DNA from: Dyella_B sp035503745
GTDB taxonomy: Bacteria > Pseudomonadota > Gammaproteobacteria > Xanthomonadales > Rhodanobacteraceae
DNA length: 64,000 nt
Assembly (NCBI RefSeq): GCF_035503745.1
Contig: NZ_DATJTC010000027.1
Span: 1-64,000 of the forward strand
Direction of reading: 5' to 3'
This document shows, piece by piece, positions 25,236 through 32,718 of this stretch. How positions within the stretch are numbered: position 1 is the first letter of the stretch; every line of letters starts with the position of its first letter. The position numbers and the translations under genes were made by a program. The notes beneath the pieces are model-generated. The model saw only the letters and a program-made list of their open reading frames with translations, did not search any database and was not told where the DNA came from.

Positions 25236-25257
25236 CCGCTTCCGCAACCCGGAGCGG
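25236..25257. repeat. CCGCTTCCG...GGAGCGG palindromic repeat, copy 1
   Basis: CCGCTTCCG-CAACC-CGGAGCGG forms an 8-bp stem with a single bulged T. A near-identical element occurs at 41675-41696, including the flanking TTNGTTA. Related GTCCG stem-loops lie at 25379-25402 and 42224-42249. Looks like a small REP-type element. Confidence 0.5.
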
Positions 25258-25378
25258 ATGTTTGGTTAGAACCAAATTTGACCGCGGCAGCAACGTGTCC
25301 AACATCAGTACGTTGCATCGACTGAACCGCAAGTCTGTTCAAACACCATCTCAATCAAAAAATGCACACTTTCTTAGG

Positions 25379-25402
25379 CGCGTCCGACTCAAAGCGGACG
25401 CG
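25379..25402. repeat. GTCCG/CGGAC stem-loop
   Basis: CGCGTCCG (25379-25386) pairs perfectly with CGGACGCG (25395-25402) around an 8-base loop. It resembles the stem-loop at 42224-42249 and belongs with the other GC palindromes of the two accessory stretches. Confidence 0.45.
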
Positions 25403-25510
25403 TCGGTACTAGCGAGATGCCGACTAAACGGGGGCCTAATGTTCGCTGTGGCTTTGGTAGGTGTGCTTTTGGCGGTGTAATGGATGCCGTCGTGGATCGC
25501 CCTTGCGTTC

Positions 25511-25539
25511 TTTGCTCGCCCATAGCTTTACAATATAAA
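25511..25539 (+). promoter_or_regulatory. Candidate sigma-70 promoter
   Basis: TTTGCT (25511-25516) and TATAAA (25534-25539) are 17 bases apart in an AT-rich stretch, 21 bases before the ATG at 25561. A plausible promoter for the next gene. Confidence 0.45.
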
Positions 25540-25560
25540 GAATAACTTGGAGCAACACGA

Positions 25561-25971
25561 ATGATCGAATTTGAAATCAAGGACGTTGAAAGCAGTGCTT
25601 ATCTTCGATTTGAGGGAAAAATAACTCAGGGACAGGTTGCGTACGACGGGTGCTCCTTTGCTCTGAAATTGCACTCGACGAATGTAAGTGCTACGACTCA
25701 CGCATACGATTGTCAATTCAATAAATGGACTCGGTTCTTCGAAGAGCTTGCTTCGAATTCGGGCGGTTGGAATGGTGTAACTGATTGTGAGTCTCTGGAG
25801 GGCGATCTTCGCTTAGAGGCAACATCAGATTCCTTAGGCCACATTCGATTACGAATTCGACTTCGCAACGTAGATCCACGGACTATGTGGTCAGCTGAGA
25901 CGTCAATCACCCTTGAGGCAGGACAGTTAGATACGTTGGCCAAACAGGCGAAGGCTTATTTCGGGTGTTGA
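25561..25971 (+). CDS. DUF6228-like small protein
   Basis: 136-residue soluble protein with GGAG 9 bases ahead of the ATG. The order of features (beta-rich N-terminus, WTRFFEELASNSGGWNG, SLEGDLRLEATSDSLGHIRL, then a final helix) resembles the DUF6228 family of unknown function. Proteins of this kind are often scattered in accessory DNA, and an immunity or antitoxin-like role is a guess. The gene is AT-rich compared with its surroundings, suggesting transfer. A strong hairpin repeat (25972-26001) starts immediately after its stop and probably ends the transcript. Confidence 0.6.
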   Translation: MIEFEIKDVESSAYLRFEGKITQGQVAYDGCSFALKLHSTNVSATTHAYDCQFNKWTRFFEELASNSGGWNGVTDCESLEGDLRLEATSDSLGHIRLRIRLRNVDPRTMWSAETSITLEAGQLDTLAKQAKAYFGC

Positions 25972-26001
25972 TGTCATGCCCACTTTTTGGTGGGCATGAC
26001 A
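25972..26001. repeat. REP-like hairpin of the GTCATGCC family; also terminator
   Basis: TGTCATGCCCAC (25972-25983) pairs perfectly with GTGGGCATGACA (25990-26001), a 12-bp stem with a T-rich loop, directly after the preceding stop codon. The same family occurs at 49975-49996 (TGTCATGCC/GGCATGACA) and, degenerate, at 22622-22655. All three continue with ACACC after GGCATG. Confidence 0.6.
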
Positions 26002-26008
26002 CCAACGC

Positions 26009-26077
26009 GCGGATTTAAGCAAGATTGAACAAAAACTTCGGCAACGCCCTCTCACTAATGCTGATTGGCGGCAAGCC
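26009..26077. repeat. Duplicated 70-bp sequence, copy B
   Basis: Starts GCGGATTTAAGCAAGATTGA and ends GGCGGCAAGCC; counterpart of 22828-22897. It begins 8 bases after the hairpin at 25972-26001 and runs into an 8-bp tandem repeat (GCCTGTCG, GCCTGTCC, GCCTGTCC at 26075-26098). Confidence 0.5.
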
Positions 26078-26237
26078 TGTCGGCCTGTCCGCCTGTCCGC
26101 AAATCTGTCCGCGGACACTCGATGTCGCAGATGGGCTGCATGCATTACATTGATACGTAACAGCCTTTTGGCATTCCTCTCAATGGTATGAGTTTTGCTG
26201 GTCGAGATATTTCGATGCTTGGCACTGGGGGAGAGTT

Positions 26238-26798
26238 ATGCGTCAAATTTTGCTGCGTTTTGCTACGGTGTTGCCGCTGCTGGGGATGCTGATACCCATG
26301 ATGGCCGGATTATTTGCGCCTGGATATTCATCGATTCACCAACACATGAGCGAATTGGAGCTTCTGTCTCCGAGCATTGCTCTGGCTTGCCGCTTCGGCG
26401 CCATAATCAGCGGCCTATCCATCATGGGTTTTGCCTTGGCATTGGTTTTACAGCAAGAATCAAGAATGCTGTTTACAGCCGGCATGGCCGTTATCTTTGG
26501 CATTAGTATGATTGCGAATGGGATATTCACCATGGGAAGCCCATGGCATGGCATGTATGCGATTGGCCTTTCAATCATTCTGGTTCCCGCTTTTTTTGCA
26601 GCGGAATCCAATAGAAATGATCGCATTTCGCTTGTAGTGAGCAGTATCACGCTGGTTTACATGTGGGCACTCATGACTGGGATCGATCCAAAGCCGATCC
26701 ACGGGCTGACACAGCGCATTGCCACAATCCCGATGTTTGGATGGTTTAGTTACGCGAGCCTCACGCTGCTAGGCGGAGCGACGAAACGTGCTCGGTAG
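26238..26798 (+). CDS. DUF998-like membrane protein
   Basis: 186 residues with about five to six hydrophobic helices. YSSIHQHMSELELLS after the first helix matches the conserved Y..I....SEL element of DUF998 proteins, and GNGIF.MGSPWHGMYAIGLS-type loops with His fit the family. Function unknown, inner membrane. GGGGGAGAG is 3-4 bases before the ATG, a strong site. The gene is less GC-rich than the core and stands alone in the accessory stretch. Confidence 0.7.
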   Translation: MRQILLRFATVLPLLGMLIPMMAGLFAPGYSSIHQHMSELELLSPSIALACRFGAIISGLSIMGFALALVLQQESRMLFTAGMAVIFGISMIANGIFTMGSPWHGMYAIGLSIILVPAFFAAESNRNDRISLVVSSITLVYMWALMTGIDPKPIHGLTQRIATIPMFGWFSYASLTLLGGATKRAR

Positions 26799-27064
26799 CC
26801 ACGAGGTTGGCGTCAGGAAGTGTATGACATCACTGCAATTCGTAGTCATTTGATACAGCTGCACTGTCCGCTTCCGACTGCAGATTCAGCCGATCGATGC
26901 AACACATTAGAGGCTGCGTGAGCAGCATGTAGTATTGCATTGTCCCCCTGAATCCGCCGTCGGTAGCGGGCATCCCTGCCGAATCAGCGAACGACTCCGC
27001 AGTCACCACGCAACCTCACTACTGAAGCTTCGCGCTACTCAAAACCGGGGCGCCGGCATTCTGG

Positions 27065-28483
27065 TCAATGTTCGACGCTAGGCAACAAGGCGGCGCGTCG
27101 CAGCCGCCGCCAGACTGGCAGCCCTGCGCCAAGTGCCAGAGCGAAGATCCCGCATAGCCACGGGAAGGCGTTGCCGATCCGCGTATAGAGCGTTGACCCT
27201 GATCCCAGCGGCAGGTCGGCAACGATCATGGTCAAGCCCGTAGGCGCATCCTTCTTGAGAGCGACCAGGCGCCCTTGCGCGTCGCTGGCGAACACCAGGC
27301 CGTTATGGGCGGCCCGCACGATCGAAAATCCGCCTTCGACGCCACGCATCACGGACATGATTCCGTGCTGCCAGCCATCGATGCCCATGTCGCCCGCGGG
27401 CACGCCCATCAAGCGGATGCCCTCGGCGGCATCGGAACGAATGGTGTCGGGAAAATCCATGTCTTTGCAGATCTCCACGGCGCGGCCATCGCCCAGCCAA
27501 CCTGAGACATGACCCGGTGTGAAATCGTCCTCCAGGCCCGGCACCGGGTGGCGCTTGTCGTAGCGCTGAATCCTGCCATCGGGCGCGATCGCAAGCGCGA
27601 AGTCGGCGACCGGCGTCTGGGAATGGAAGCCGGCAATGATCTGCACACCCGTATCCTTGGCGGCGGCAACGAGCGGCGCAACGATCGTGCTCAGTCCGGC
27701 GGGGGGCGATGCCATGCCGCCTTCCGGGGTAACCGCGAATCTGGCGCCTTCCCGGGCGGCTGCACGGATCTCGCGGGCGTAAATTTCGGTCACCGCGAGA
27801 TCGGCGGACACGGTCTTCGCCCGCCAGGAATCCGCTACCGCCGTCTCATCGACGATTCCCGCCACCCGCAACACGTCGGGTTGCGGGTGCGTGAGCCGCA
27901 CGATACCGAACACCAAATTGGCCGCGCAGATCGTCAGCCCGAGGCCGACCGCCGCCGTGTTTCGTTTGAGCCGCAGCGCCATGGCGAGAGTATTGGCGAA
28001 GAGGCAAATCAGGAACGTAACGGCGTACATCCCCAAGAGCGATGCGCCCTGAATCAGGACGGGCGCCGACATCGTGCTGTAGGCGAGCGATCCGTAGGTA
28101 CCGTTCGGGGACTGCAGTTCCATCAGGAACTCGAACGCTGTCCAACACGCTGGAAACGCAAACAGCGTGAGGAGCGGTGGTGCCCTGTGCTGCACGAAGC
28201 GCGCAAACCATACCGCGACGCAAAACAGCCCGATATCGACCACCAGAATCGACGTCATGACGAGCGGTGGTATGAGGTGGAGGTAGGGGGATTGCAAAAT
28301 ATAGCCCGCACCGCTGAGGAGCGCGAGGGCGCTCGCCCCGATCACTTGCCACGTGCGCTTATCGCCATAGGCGAGCCACAACAGCGGCACGGGTGCGAAC
28401 CAGACCAGGGGCCAGACGTGGTCGTATCCCTGTGAGAGATAAAACATGATGCCGCTCAACACGGCGGCCAGCACGGTGATCAT
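27065..28483 (-). CDS. Apolipoprotein N-acyltransferase-like membrane amidohydrolase (Lnt paralogue)
   Basis: 472 residues. The first about 190 residues hold six or so membrane helices; the rest is a nitrilase (CN-hydrolase) domain. The catalytic triad is complete by position: E254 in VTPEGGM, K310 in RYDKRHPVPG and C339 in EICKDMDFP. Lnt transfers an acyl chain to the N-terminal Cys of lipoproteins. It is shorter than typical Lnt (about 500-540) and is co-transcribed with a TetR regulator (ATGA overlap), so it is more likely an inducible paralogue than the housekeeping enzyme. Substrate could be a lipid, an amide or lipoproteins under stress. Confidence 0.8.
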   Translation of the reverse strand: MITVLAAVLSGIMFYLSQGYDHVWPLVWFAPVPLLWLAYGDKRTWQVIGASALALLSGAGYILQSPYLHLIPPLVMTSILVVDIGLFCVAVWFARFVQHRAPPLLTLFAFPACWTAFEFLMELQSPNGTYGSLAYSTMSAPVLIQGASLLGMYAVTFLICLFANTLAMALRLKRNTAAVGLGLTICAANLVFGIVRLTHPQPDVLRVAGIVDETAVADSWRAKTVSADLAVTEIYAREIRAAAREGARFAVTPEGGMASPPAGLSTIVAPLVAAAKDTGVQIIAGFHSQTPVADFALAIAPDGRIQRYDKRHPVPGLEDDFTPGHVSGWLGDGRAVEICKDMDFPDTIRSDAAEGIRLMGVPAGDMGIDGWQHGIMSVMRGVEGGFSIVRAAHNGLVFASDAQGRLVALKKDAPTGLTMIVADLPLGSGSTLYTRIGNAFPWLCGIFALALGAGLPVWRRLRRAALLPSVEH

Positions 28484-29058
28484 TCGTTTTTCCCGGACGG
28501 TTTGAGGGAATCGAGGAACTGACGCTGCGCCGCACGGTAAAGCGCCTTGAACTGTTTTTCGCTCGCAAAACGCCTGGCGCGCTGCATCGACACGAATCCC
28601 TGTCCGTAAGCCGCGAGCGCCATAGCGATCCCGAGTGTAGGCTCGTCGCGGAACCGACCATCAGCCTTCGCCTGATCGATGCGAGCCATCGCGAGCGCAA
28701 TGGCCGGCGAGCGGCCCGCGGCGAAATCATCAGGGAACCGGCGCGCCGCGGGCGCGGGCAGGAAGAACGCCGCGTCAAACCTGTGTGGCTGCGTGAGCGC
28801 GAAATCGAGATAGGCCTCCATGAGTGCCTCCAGCCACTTCACCGGGTCTTGGGTGCGGATGCCTCGAACGATCGCCTCCCATGCGGAGATGCCGTCTTGC
28901 ATGAGGGCGTTGAGCAGTTCGTCCTTGTTCTTGAAATGACGGTAGAGCGCCATCGGCGAGAGGTCCGCCCGCTGAGCGACCCTGCGGATGGTCAGCCCTT
29001 CGAAGCCTGCGGATTCGAGCACAACTTTCGCGGCGGAGAGTATGCGGTCCTTGGTCAT
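28480..29058 (-). CDS. TetR-family transcriptional regulator
   Basis: 192 residues. The N-terminal HTH reads LTIRRVAQRADLSPMALYRHFKNKDELL, standard TetR. The C-terminal ligand domain (VKWLEALMEAYLDFALTQPHRF) is of the TetR_C-type seen with drug or lipid regulators. It is translationally coupled to the Lnt-like gene (28480-28483). ATG 29058 is chosen; there is no clear ribosome site because four GTAC motifs occupy the sequence immediately upstream, so the mRNA may be leaderless or start from GTG 29073. Probable local autoregulator. Confidence 0.88.
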   Translation of the reverse strand: MTKDRILSAAKVVLESAGFEGLTIRRVAQRADLSPMALYRHFKNKDELLNALMQDGISAWEAIVRGIRTQDPVKWLEALMEAYLDFALTQPHRFDAAFFLPAPAARRFPDDFAAGRSPAIALAMARIDQAKADGRFRDEPTLGIAMALAAYGQGFVSMQRARRFASEKQFKALYRAAQRQFLDSLKPSGKNE

Positions 29059-29060
29059 GC

Positions 29061-29090
29061 GTACACTGTACACAAATGAGTACTAAGTAC
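29061..29090. promoter_or_regulatory. Four GTAC boxes, candidate TetR operator
   Basis: GTAC occurs at 29061, 29068, 29080 and 29087: two GTAC-NNN-GTAC units whose centres are 19 bases apart, directly upstream of the TetR start codon. A pair of dyads at this spacing matches how two TetR dimers often bind. Inferred operator. Confidence 0.5.
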
Positions 29091-29364
29091 GCAAGCTGGT
29101 CTTGCGACCATAGTCTCAGGGACCGAGGTACTCACTAAAGTGAATGCACTTCCGGAAACCAAAGTCTGTGCAGTTTGAAGTGGGCGTGCACGTGCCTTGC
29201 TTACTGGCGGACAGCCAAGTTTGTACACTTTCCACAAAAACAAATGCTTAGAATTCATGGGCACTCGCCTTAAGCGACCCTTTGACAACGAAAGTATGTG
29301 CTGAAAACATTTGGGAGAGCGTCGGTTTCCGACCGAGGCGGACATAAGCGAATGAGGGCACGCG

Positions 29365-29592
29365 ATGAAAAATCCGAAAGCCTTTTATGGACTAACCATC
29401 ACCGTATTGACCGTCGCAGGGCTGCTGATTGCGATTTATGGTGTGCCCATGCTCTCCGAACAGGACTCGCCGTGCCATTACGCTGGAACAACTTCGTTTG
29501 GCTGCTCCTCATCGTTCGGAACGTTTATGACATTTTTATCTGCGGGAGTTGCGTTGGCTATTGGTGGAATCTGGACCCTATTCGGCCGCTAG
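29365..29592 (+). CDS. Small two-helix membrane protein
   Basis: 75 residues with two hydrophobic segments (LTITVLTVAGLLIAIYGV and FMTFLSAGVALAIGGIWTLF) joined by a short Cys-containing loop (CHY, FGCSSSFG). GAGGG is 7 bases before the ATG. Unrecognised family. A disulfide in the periplasmic loop is possible. No obvious partner; the region around it is otherwise sparse. Confidence 0.6.
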   Translation: MKNPKAFYGLTITVLTVAGLLIAIYGVPMLSEQDSPCHYAGTTSFGCSSSFGTFMTFLSAGVALAIGGIWTLFGR

Positions 29593-29704
29593 AGAGATGC
29601 GTGCCGCTAAAGCGATGCCTGATGATGGATTAATTCATGGCGCCCGATTCCCACCCGGAGCGGAGGCAAACCCTGCAAAACAAGGTTCAGCATGAGGAGG
29701 CATC

Positions 29705-29899
29705 GTGGGAAAGTGGCGGGAGCTGGAAGATTTCACGACACGCTTTGAGCACATGGGCGTCCCAGAGCTTATCCGTTGGAAAGCTTATTTCGCGCAACAC
29801 GCACAATTTTTGCAGCCCAAAATCCGCAAGCAGGCAATGAAACGCGTATATAGCATCGACAAAGCCATTCATCAAAGATCTCAGGATGCAGATGAATGA
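29705..29899 (+). CDS. Small hypothetical protein coupled to the HIT gene
   Basis: 64 residues from a GTG at 29705, preceded by a very strong GAGGAGG site. Predicted helical and charged (FTTRFEHMGVPELIRWKAYF then KIRKQAMKRVYSIDKAI), soluble. Its stop overlaps the ATG of the HIT gene by four bases, so the two are translationally coupled and probably work together or share regulation. Not recognised; helical small partners of toxin or nucleotide enzymes can look like this, but nothing proves it. Confidence 0.6.
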   Translation: MGKWRELEDFTTRFEHMGVPELIRWKAYFAQHAQFLQPKIRKQAMKRVYSIDKAIHQRSQDADE

Positions 29900-30342
29900 T
29901 GGTGGCCAAGCAGCCATACGAGTGTCCGTTCTGCGGTATAGCCAAGACGCTTCCATCGCCTGCTCTAGAATCTGCTGTTGTCCTGGTGGATGCCAACGTG
30001 TTCGCTTTGATTCCGACTCACCATTACGCGGGAATAAAAGGCAACTGCCTGGTGATACCTCGGGGCCACTACGAGAACGTATTGGACATCCCGGACAACC
30101 TTGGTAGCGAGTTCTTTCGCGCCACGCGTCGCCTGGCGCACGCCATGCAGAATGCCTTCAGGTGTGAAGGAATCTCCACTCGCCAACACAACGGTCCGGC
30201 CGGCGACCAAGATGTGTGGCACTACCATCTTCATGTATTTCCTCGCTACCCAAATGACGGGCTGCATGCGGGGCGTAAAGTGCCCTACTCTACCGAGGAG
30301 CGAATGGAGTTGGCAGCCAGCCTTCGCGCCGCTTTGCGGTAG
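29896..30342 (+). CDS. HIT-family nucleotide hydrolase/transferase
   Basis: 148 residues. The histidine triad is intact: H109-Y-H111-L-H113 in WHYHLHVFPR, where the middle His is the catalytic nucleophile. An N-terminal CPFC (C10, C13) may bind zinc with later residues, and NGPAGDQDVWH precedes the triad as in Hint/Fhit-like proteins. It should hydrolyse nucleoside phosphoramidates or dinucleotide polyphosphates. Start ATG 29896 overlaps the preceding small gene by ATGA. There is no close downstream gene in the same operon; the two-component genes start 170 bases later. Confidence 0.87.
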   Translation: MMVAKQPYECPFCGIAKTLPSPALESAVVLVDANVFALIPTHHYAGIKGNCLVIPRGHYENVLDIPDNLGSEFFRATRRLAHAMQNAFRCEGISTRQHNGPAGDQDVWHYHLHVFPRYPNDGLHAGRKVPYSTEERMELAASLRAALR

Positions 30343-30511
30343 CGCACCTTGCTTGCCGGTTGTACGGCCTGGATAGGGTGCTGCTACAAGGTTGATCCCA
30401 ACATTTATAAACCACCCTTTTCCGATTGAGGCAATAATAGAAATAACAGTATCTGATCGTAGTTTCACGAGGAAAGTCGAGCATGTCGAACAACCCAAAG
30501 CGAGCTCACGC

Positions 30512-31207
30512 ATGCGCTGCCTGCTGATCGAAGACGACATGCAAACCGCCCGCTTCATCCGCGACGGGCTGCTCCGTTCGGGTCATGAAGTCACCCTGTG
30601 CGGAGACGGCGCCACCGGGTTGCAGCAAGCGGCCCAGCCCGCGTGGGATGTGATCGTGCTCGATCGCATGTTGCCGGGTGGCATGGACGGCCTTGCGTTA
30701 CTCGCAAAACTACGCGAGCAGGAAAATCGTACGCCAGTGCTTGTTTTGAGCGCGTTGGCCGGCCTGGACGAGCGCGTGCGCGGCCTGCGGGAGGGGTGCG
30801 ATGACTATCTGGCCAAGCCGTTCGCCTTCGAGGAGTTGCTGGCCCGCATCGAAGCCCTCGGCCGGCGTGCTTCCATCGCGGACAGCGCCAACGTCCTTAA
30901 CATCGCGGATCTGTCCATGGATACGCGCACGCGCCGAGCCTATCGCTCAGGAAAACTGATTGCGCTGCAACCGCGCGAATACCAGCTTTTGGAATATCTG
31001 GTACGCCACAAGGGTGAAGTAATCACGCGCAAGCGGCTACTGTCGGCGGTCTGGGGCTATCATTTCGATCCCGAAACCAATGTCATCGACGTCCAGATGA
31101 GCCGCCTGCGCAACAAAGTGGATCGCGATTTTTCCACCGCGCTAATTCATACCGTGCGCGGCGTTGGCTACACCATCCAGTCACCCGATGAGCCGGTGCA
31201 TGACTAG
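30512..31207 (+). CDS. OmpR-family response regulator
   Basis: 231 residues. Receiver domain: acidic pocket LIEDDM, phospho-acceptor Asp in DVIVLDRMLPGGMDG (about residue 51) and the invariant Lys in YLAKPFAFEELLARI. The C-terminal winged helix has PREYQLLEYLVRHKGEVITR and NVIDVQMSRLRNKVD, standard OmpR/PhoB type of the CusR/CopR branch. The ATG at 30512 gives the normal family length; the frame opens at 30392 but that extension is non-homologous. It overlaps the kinase start by 8 bases and heads the RND efflux operon, so it likely activates this operon in response to the pumped substrate, perhaps a metal. Confidence 0.93.
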   Translation: MRCLLIEDDMQTARFIRDGLLRSGHEVTLCGDGATGLQQAAQPAWDVIVLDRMLPGGMDGLALLAKLREQENRTPVLVLSALAGLDERVRGLREGCDDYLAKPFAFEELLARIEALGRRASIADSANVLNIADLSMDTRTRRAYRSGKLIALQPREYQLLEYLVRHKGEVITRKRLLSAVWGYHFDPETNVIDVQMSRLRNKVDRDFSTALIHTVRGVGYTIQSPDEPVHD

Positions 31208-32558
31208 CCTGCGCCACTCCATCGTTTTCCGTCTCGCGCTAAGTTACGGCCTGTTGTTTCTGCTATCACTCGCTGCCATCTCGTCGGTTTTCTACGTCGG
31301 AACCGCCGGCCTGTTGGCGCGCAATACCGACGGACAGATTGTCGCCATCGCTCACCAGTTGGAACAGGTACATGAACGCAGCGGCACGGGGGCGCTATTG
31401 CAGGCCATCCATACCCTGCTTACGGACGACAAGGACGTGGAAACCGAGGAGTACCTGGTACTCGATCCGCAAGGTAGAAAGCTAATTGGCAATCTCACCG
31501 CATGGTCCCATCTACCCACTAAAAACGATGCGCTGACGAAGGTGCAAGTACAACGTCTCGGACACGACTCGACCAGCCGCCTGCTTGTGCATCGCTTTGA
31601 AGACGGCAGCCTGCTGCTCGTTGGCCGTGACTTGCAGGAACAACACCAGCTCGAACGAATGATCCTCGGCGCGCTGGGCATTGGCGGCCTGCTGGGGCTG
31701 CTGCTAGCCATGCTGGGTGCACTGTTATTCCGCGCGCAACTGCAACCGCGTCTCACCGCCATCCAGCTCACAACGCAGGATGTTTCCGCGGGAAAACTCG
31801 ACCGGCGCATCGCAACTAGCCCGGCCAAGGATGAGCTGGCGGGCATCGCGCGCGACGTCAATCGCATGCTCGATGACATCGAGCGACTGATGGACACGGC
31901 CCGCAATGTCTCCAACACCATCGCGCACGACCTGCGCACGCCGCTGGGCAGAATTCGCAGCGCCTTGGAAGAAACCTTGCAGCCTCCTGCTGAAACGGCA
32001 CAATGGCAGCGCGCTGCACACTATGCGATCGATGAAATAGACACCTTGATCGGTGTCTTCGAAAAGCTGTTGCAAATCGCCGAAGCGGAATCCGGCGTGC
32101 GCCGGCAACGTTTCGAAATACTGCCGCTACGCGCCATGCTGGATGATCTGCTGGAACTCTACCAACCGGCCGCCGAAGCACAGGGCATGCGACTGACCTT
32201 GGACGTTGAGGGCACCCCCACCGTACTGGCCGATCGGGACCTGATGGCCAACGTGCTGGCCAATCTGCTCGACAACGCGTTCAAATACGCCGGCCAGGGC
32301 GCATGCGTCGGTGTTTCCGCCGTGCAGGCCGAGCAACACGTTTCCCTGGTAGTGCAAGACAATGGGCCGGGCATACCGCCTGATGTCATGGCCCGCGCCA
32401 CCGAGCGTTTCTTTCGCGTGGATGACAGTCGCAGTCAGCGCGGCAACGGCCTTGGCCTATCCATCGTCGCGGCGGTGGTGTCGCTACATCATGGCGAATT
32501 GAAGCTGGAAGACGCACGGCCAGGACTGAGAGTGAGCATCCTGCTGCCACGAGCCTGA
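31200..32558 (+). CDS. Sensor histidine kinase (efflux two-component system)
   Basis: 452 residues. Two membrane helices (SIVFRLALSYGLLFLLSLAA near 7-26 and ILGALGIGGLLGLLLAMLGALL near 155-176) frame a periplasmic sensor of about 125 residues, followed by HAMP, the H-box NTIAHDLRTPLGRIR, N-box NVLANLLDNAFKYA and G boxes DNGPGIP and GNGLGLSIV. The architecture matches CusS-like kinases of metal efflux systems, but the periplasmic part shows no obvious Met/His metal site. Start ATG 31200 lies inside the regulator's last codons. Confidence 0.92.
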   Translation: MTSLRHSIVFRLALSYGLLFLLSLAAISSVFYVGTAGLLARNTDGQIVAIAHQLEQVHERSGTGALLQAIHTLLTDDKDVETEEYLVLDPQGRKLIGNLTAWSHLPTKNDALTKVQVQRLGHDSTSRLLVHRFEDGSLLLVGRDLQEQHQLERMILGALGIGGLLGLLLAMLGALLFRAQLQPRLTAIQLTTQDVSAGKLDRRIATSPAKDELAGIARDVNRMLDDIERLMDTARNVSNTIAHDLRTPLGRIRSALEETLQPPAETAQWQRAAHYAIDEIDTLIGVFEKLLQIAEAESGVRRQRFEILPLRAMLDDLLELYQPAAEAQGMRLTLDVEGTPTVLADRDLMANVLANLLDNAFKYAGQGACVGVSAVQAEQHVSLVVQDNGPGIPPDVMARATERFFRVDDSRSQRGNGLGLSIVAAVVSLHHGELKLEDARPGLRVSILLPRA

Positions 32559-32718
32559 ACTCCTCGCCTCCACTCACTCCGGCGCAGAGGGGCGCCCATG
32601 CTGGGCCGGCCGCCGTCAACCTTTCCAAATCGTAACTGTTTCGCACTTGCCGCCACCGGCTATGGTCAGGCGGGCGCCAGCGCGCCCGCTTCCCACCGCC
32701 GCGGACCAAGATCGTTCC

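Larger units (their letters stand above)
25173..25560. other. Repeat-bearing intergenic region
   Basis: No supported gene. It contains two palindromes described separately (25236-25257 and 25379-25402) and a promoter-like sequence at 25511-25539 for the next gene. The remainder shows nothing recognisable. Confidence 0.5.

Noticed and set aside
26075..26098. Short tandem repeat as a possible CRISPR
   Set aside because: Units are 8 bp and directly abutting, with no spacers or cas genes.
27065..28483. Calling this gene the housekeeping lnt
   Set aside because: Shorter than usual and coupled to a TetR gene; the usual CorC/YbeX neighbours are absent.
30392..30511. Longer N-terminus for the response regulator
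   Set aside because: The 40 extra residues precede a standard receiver start and have no ribosome site.
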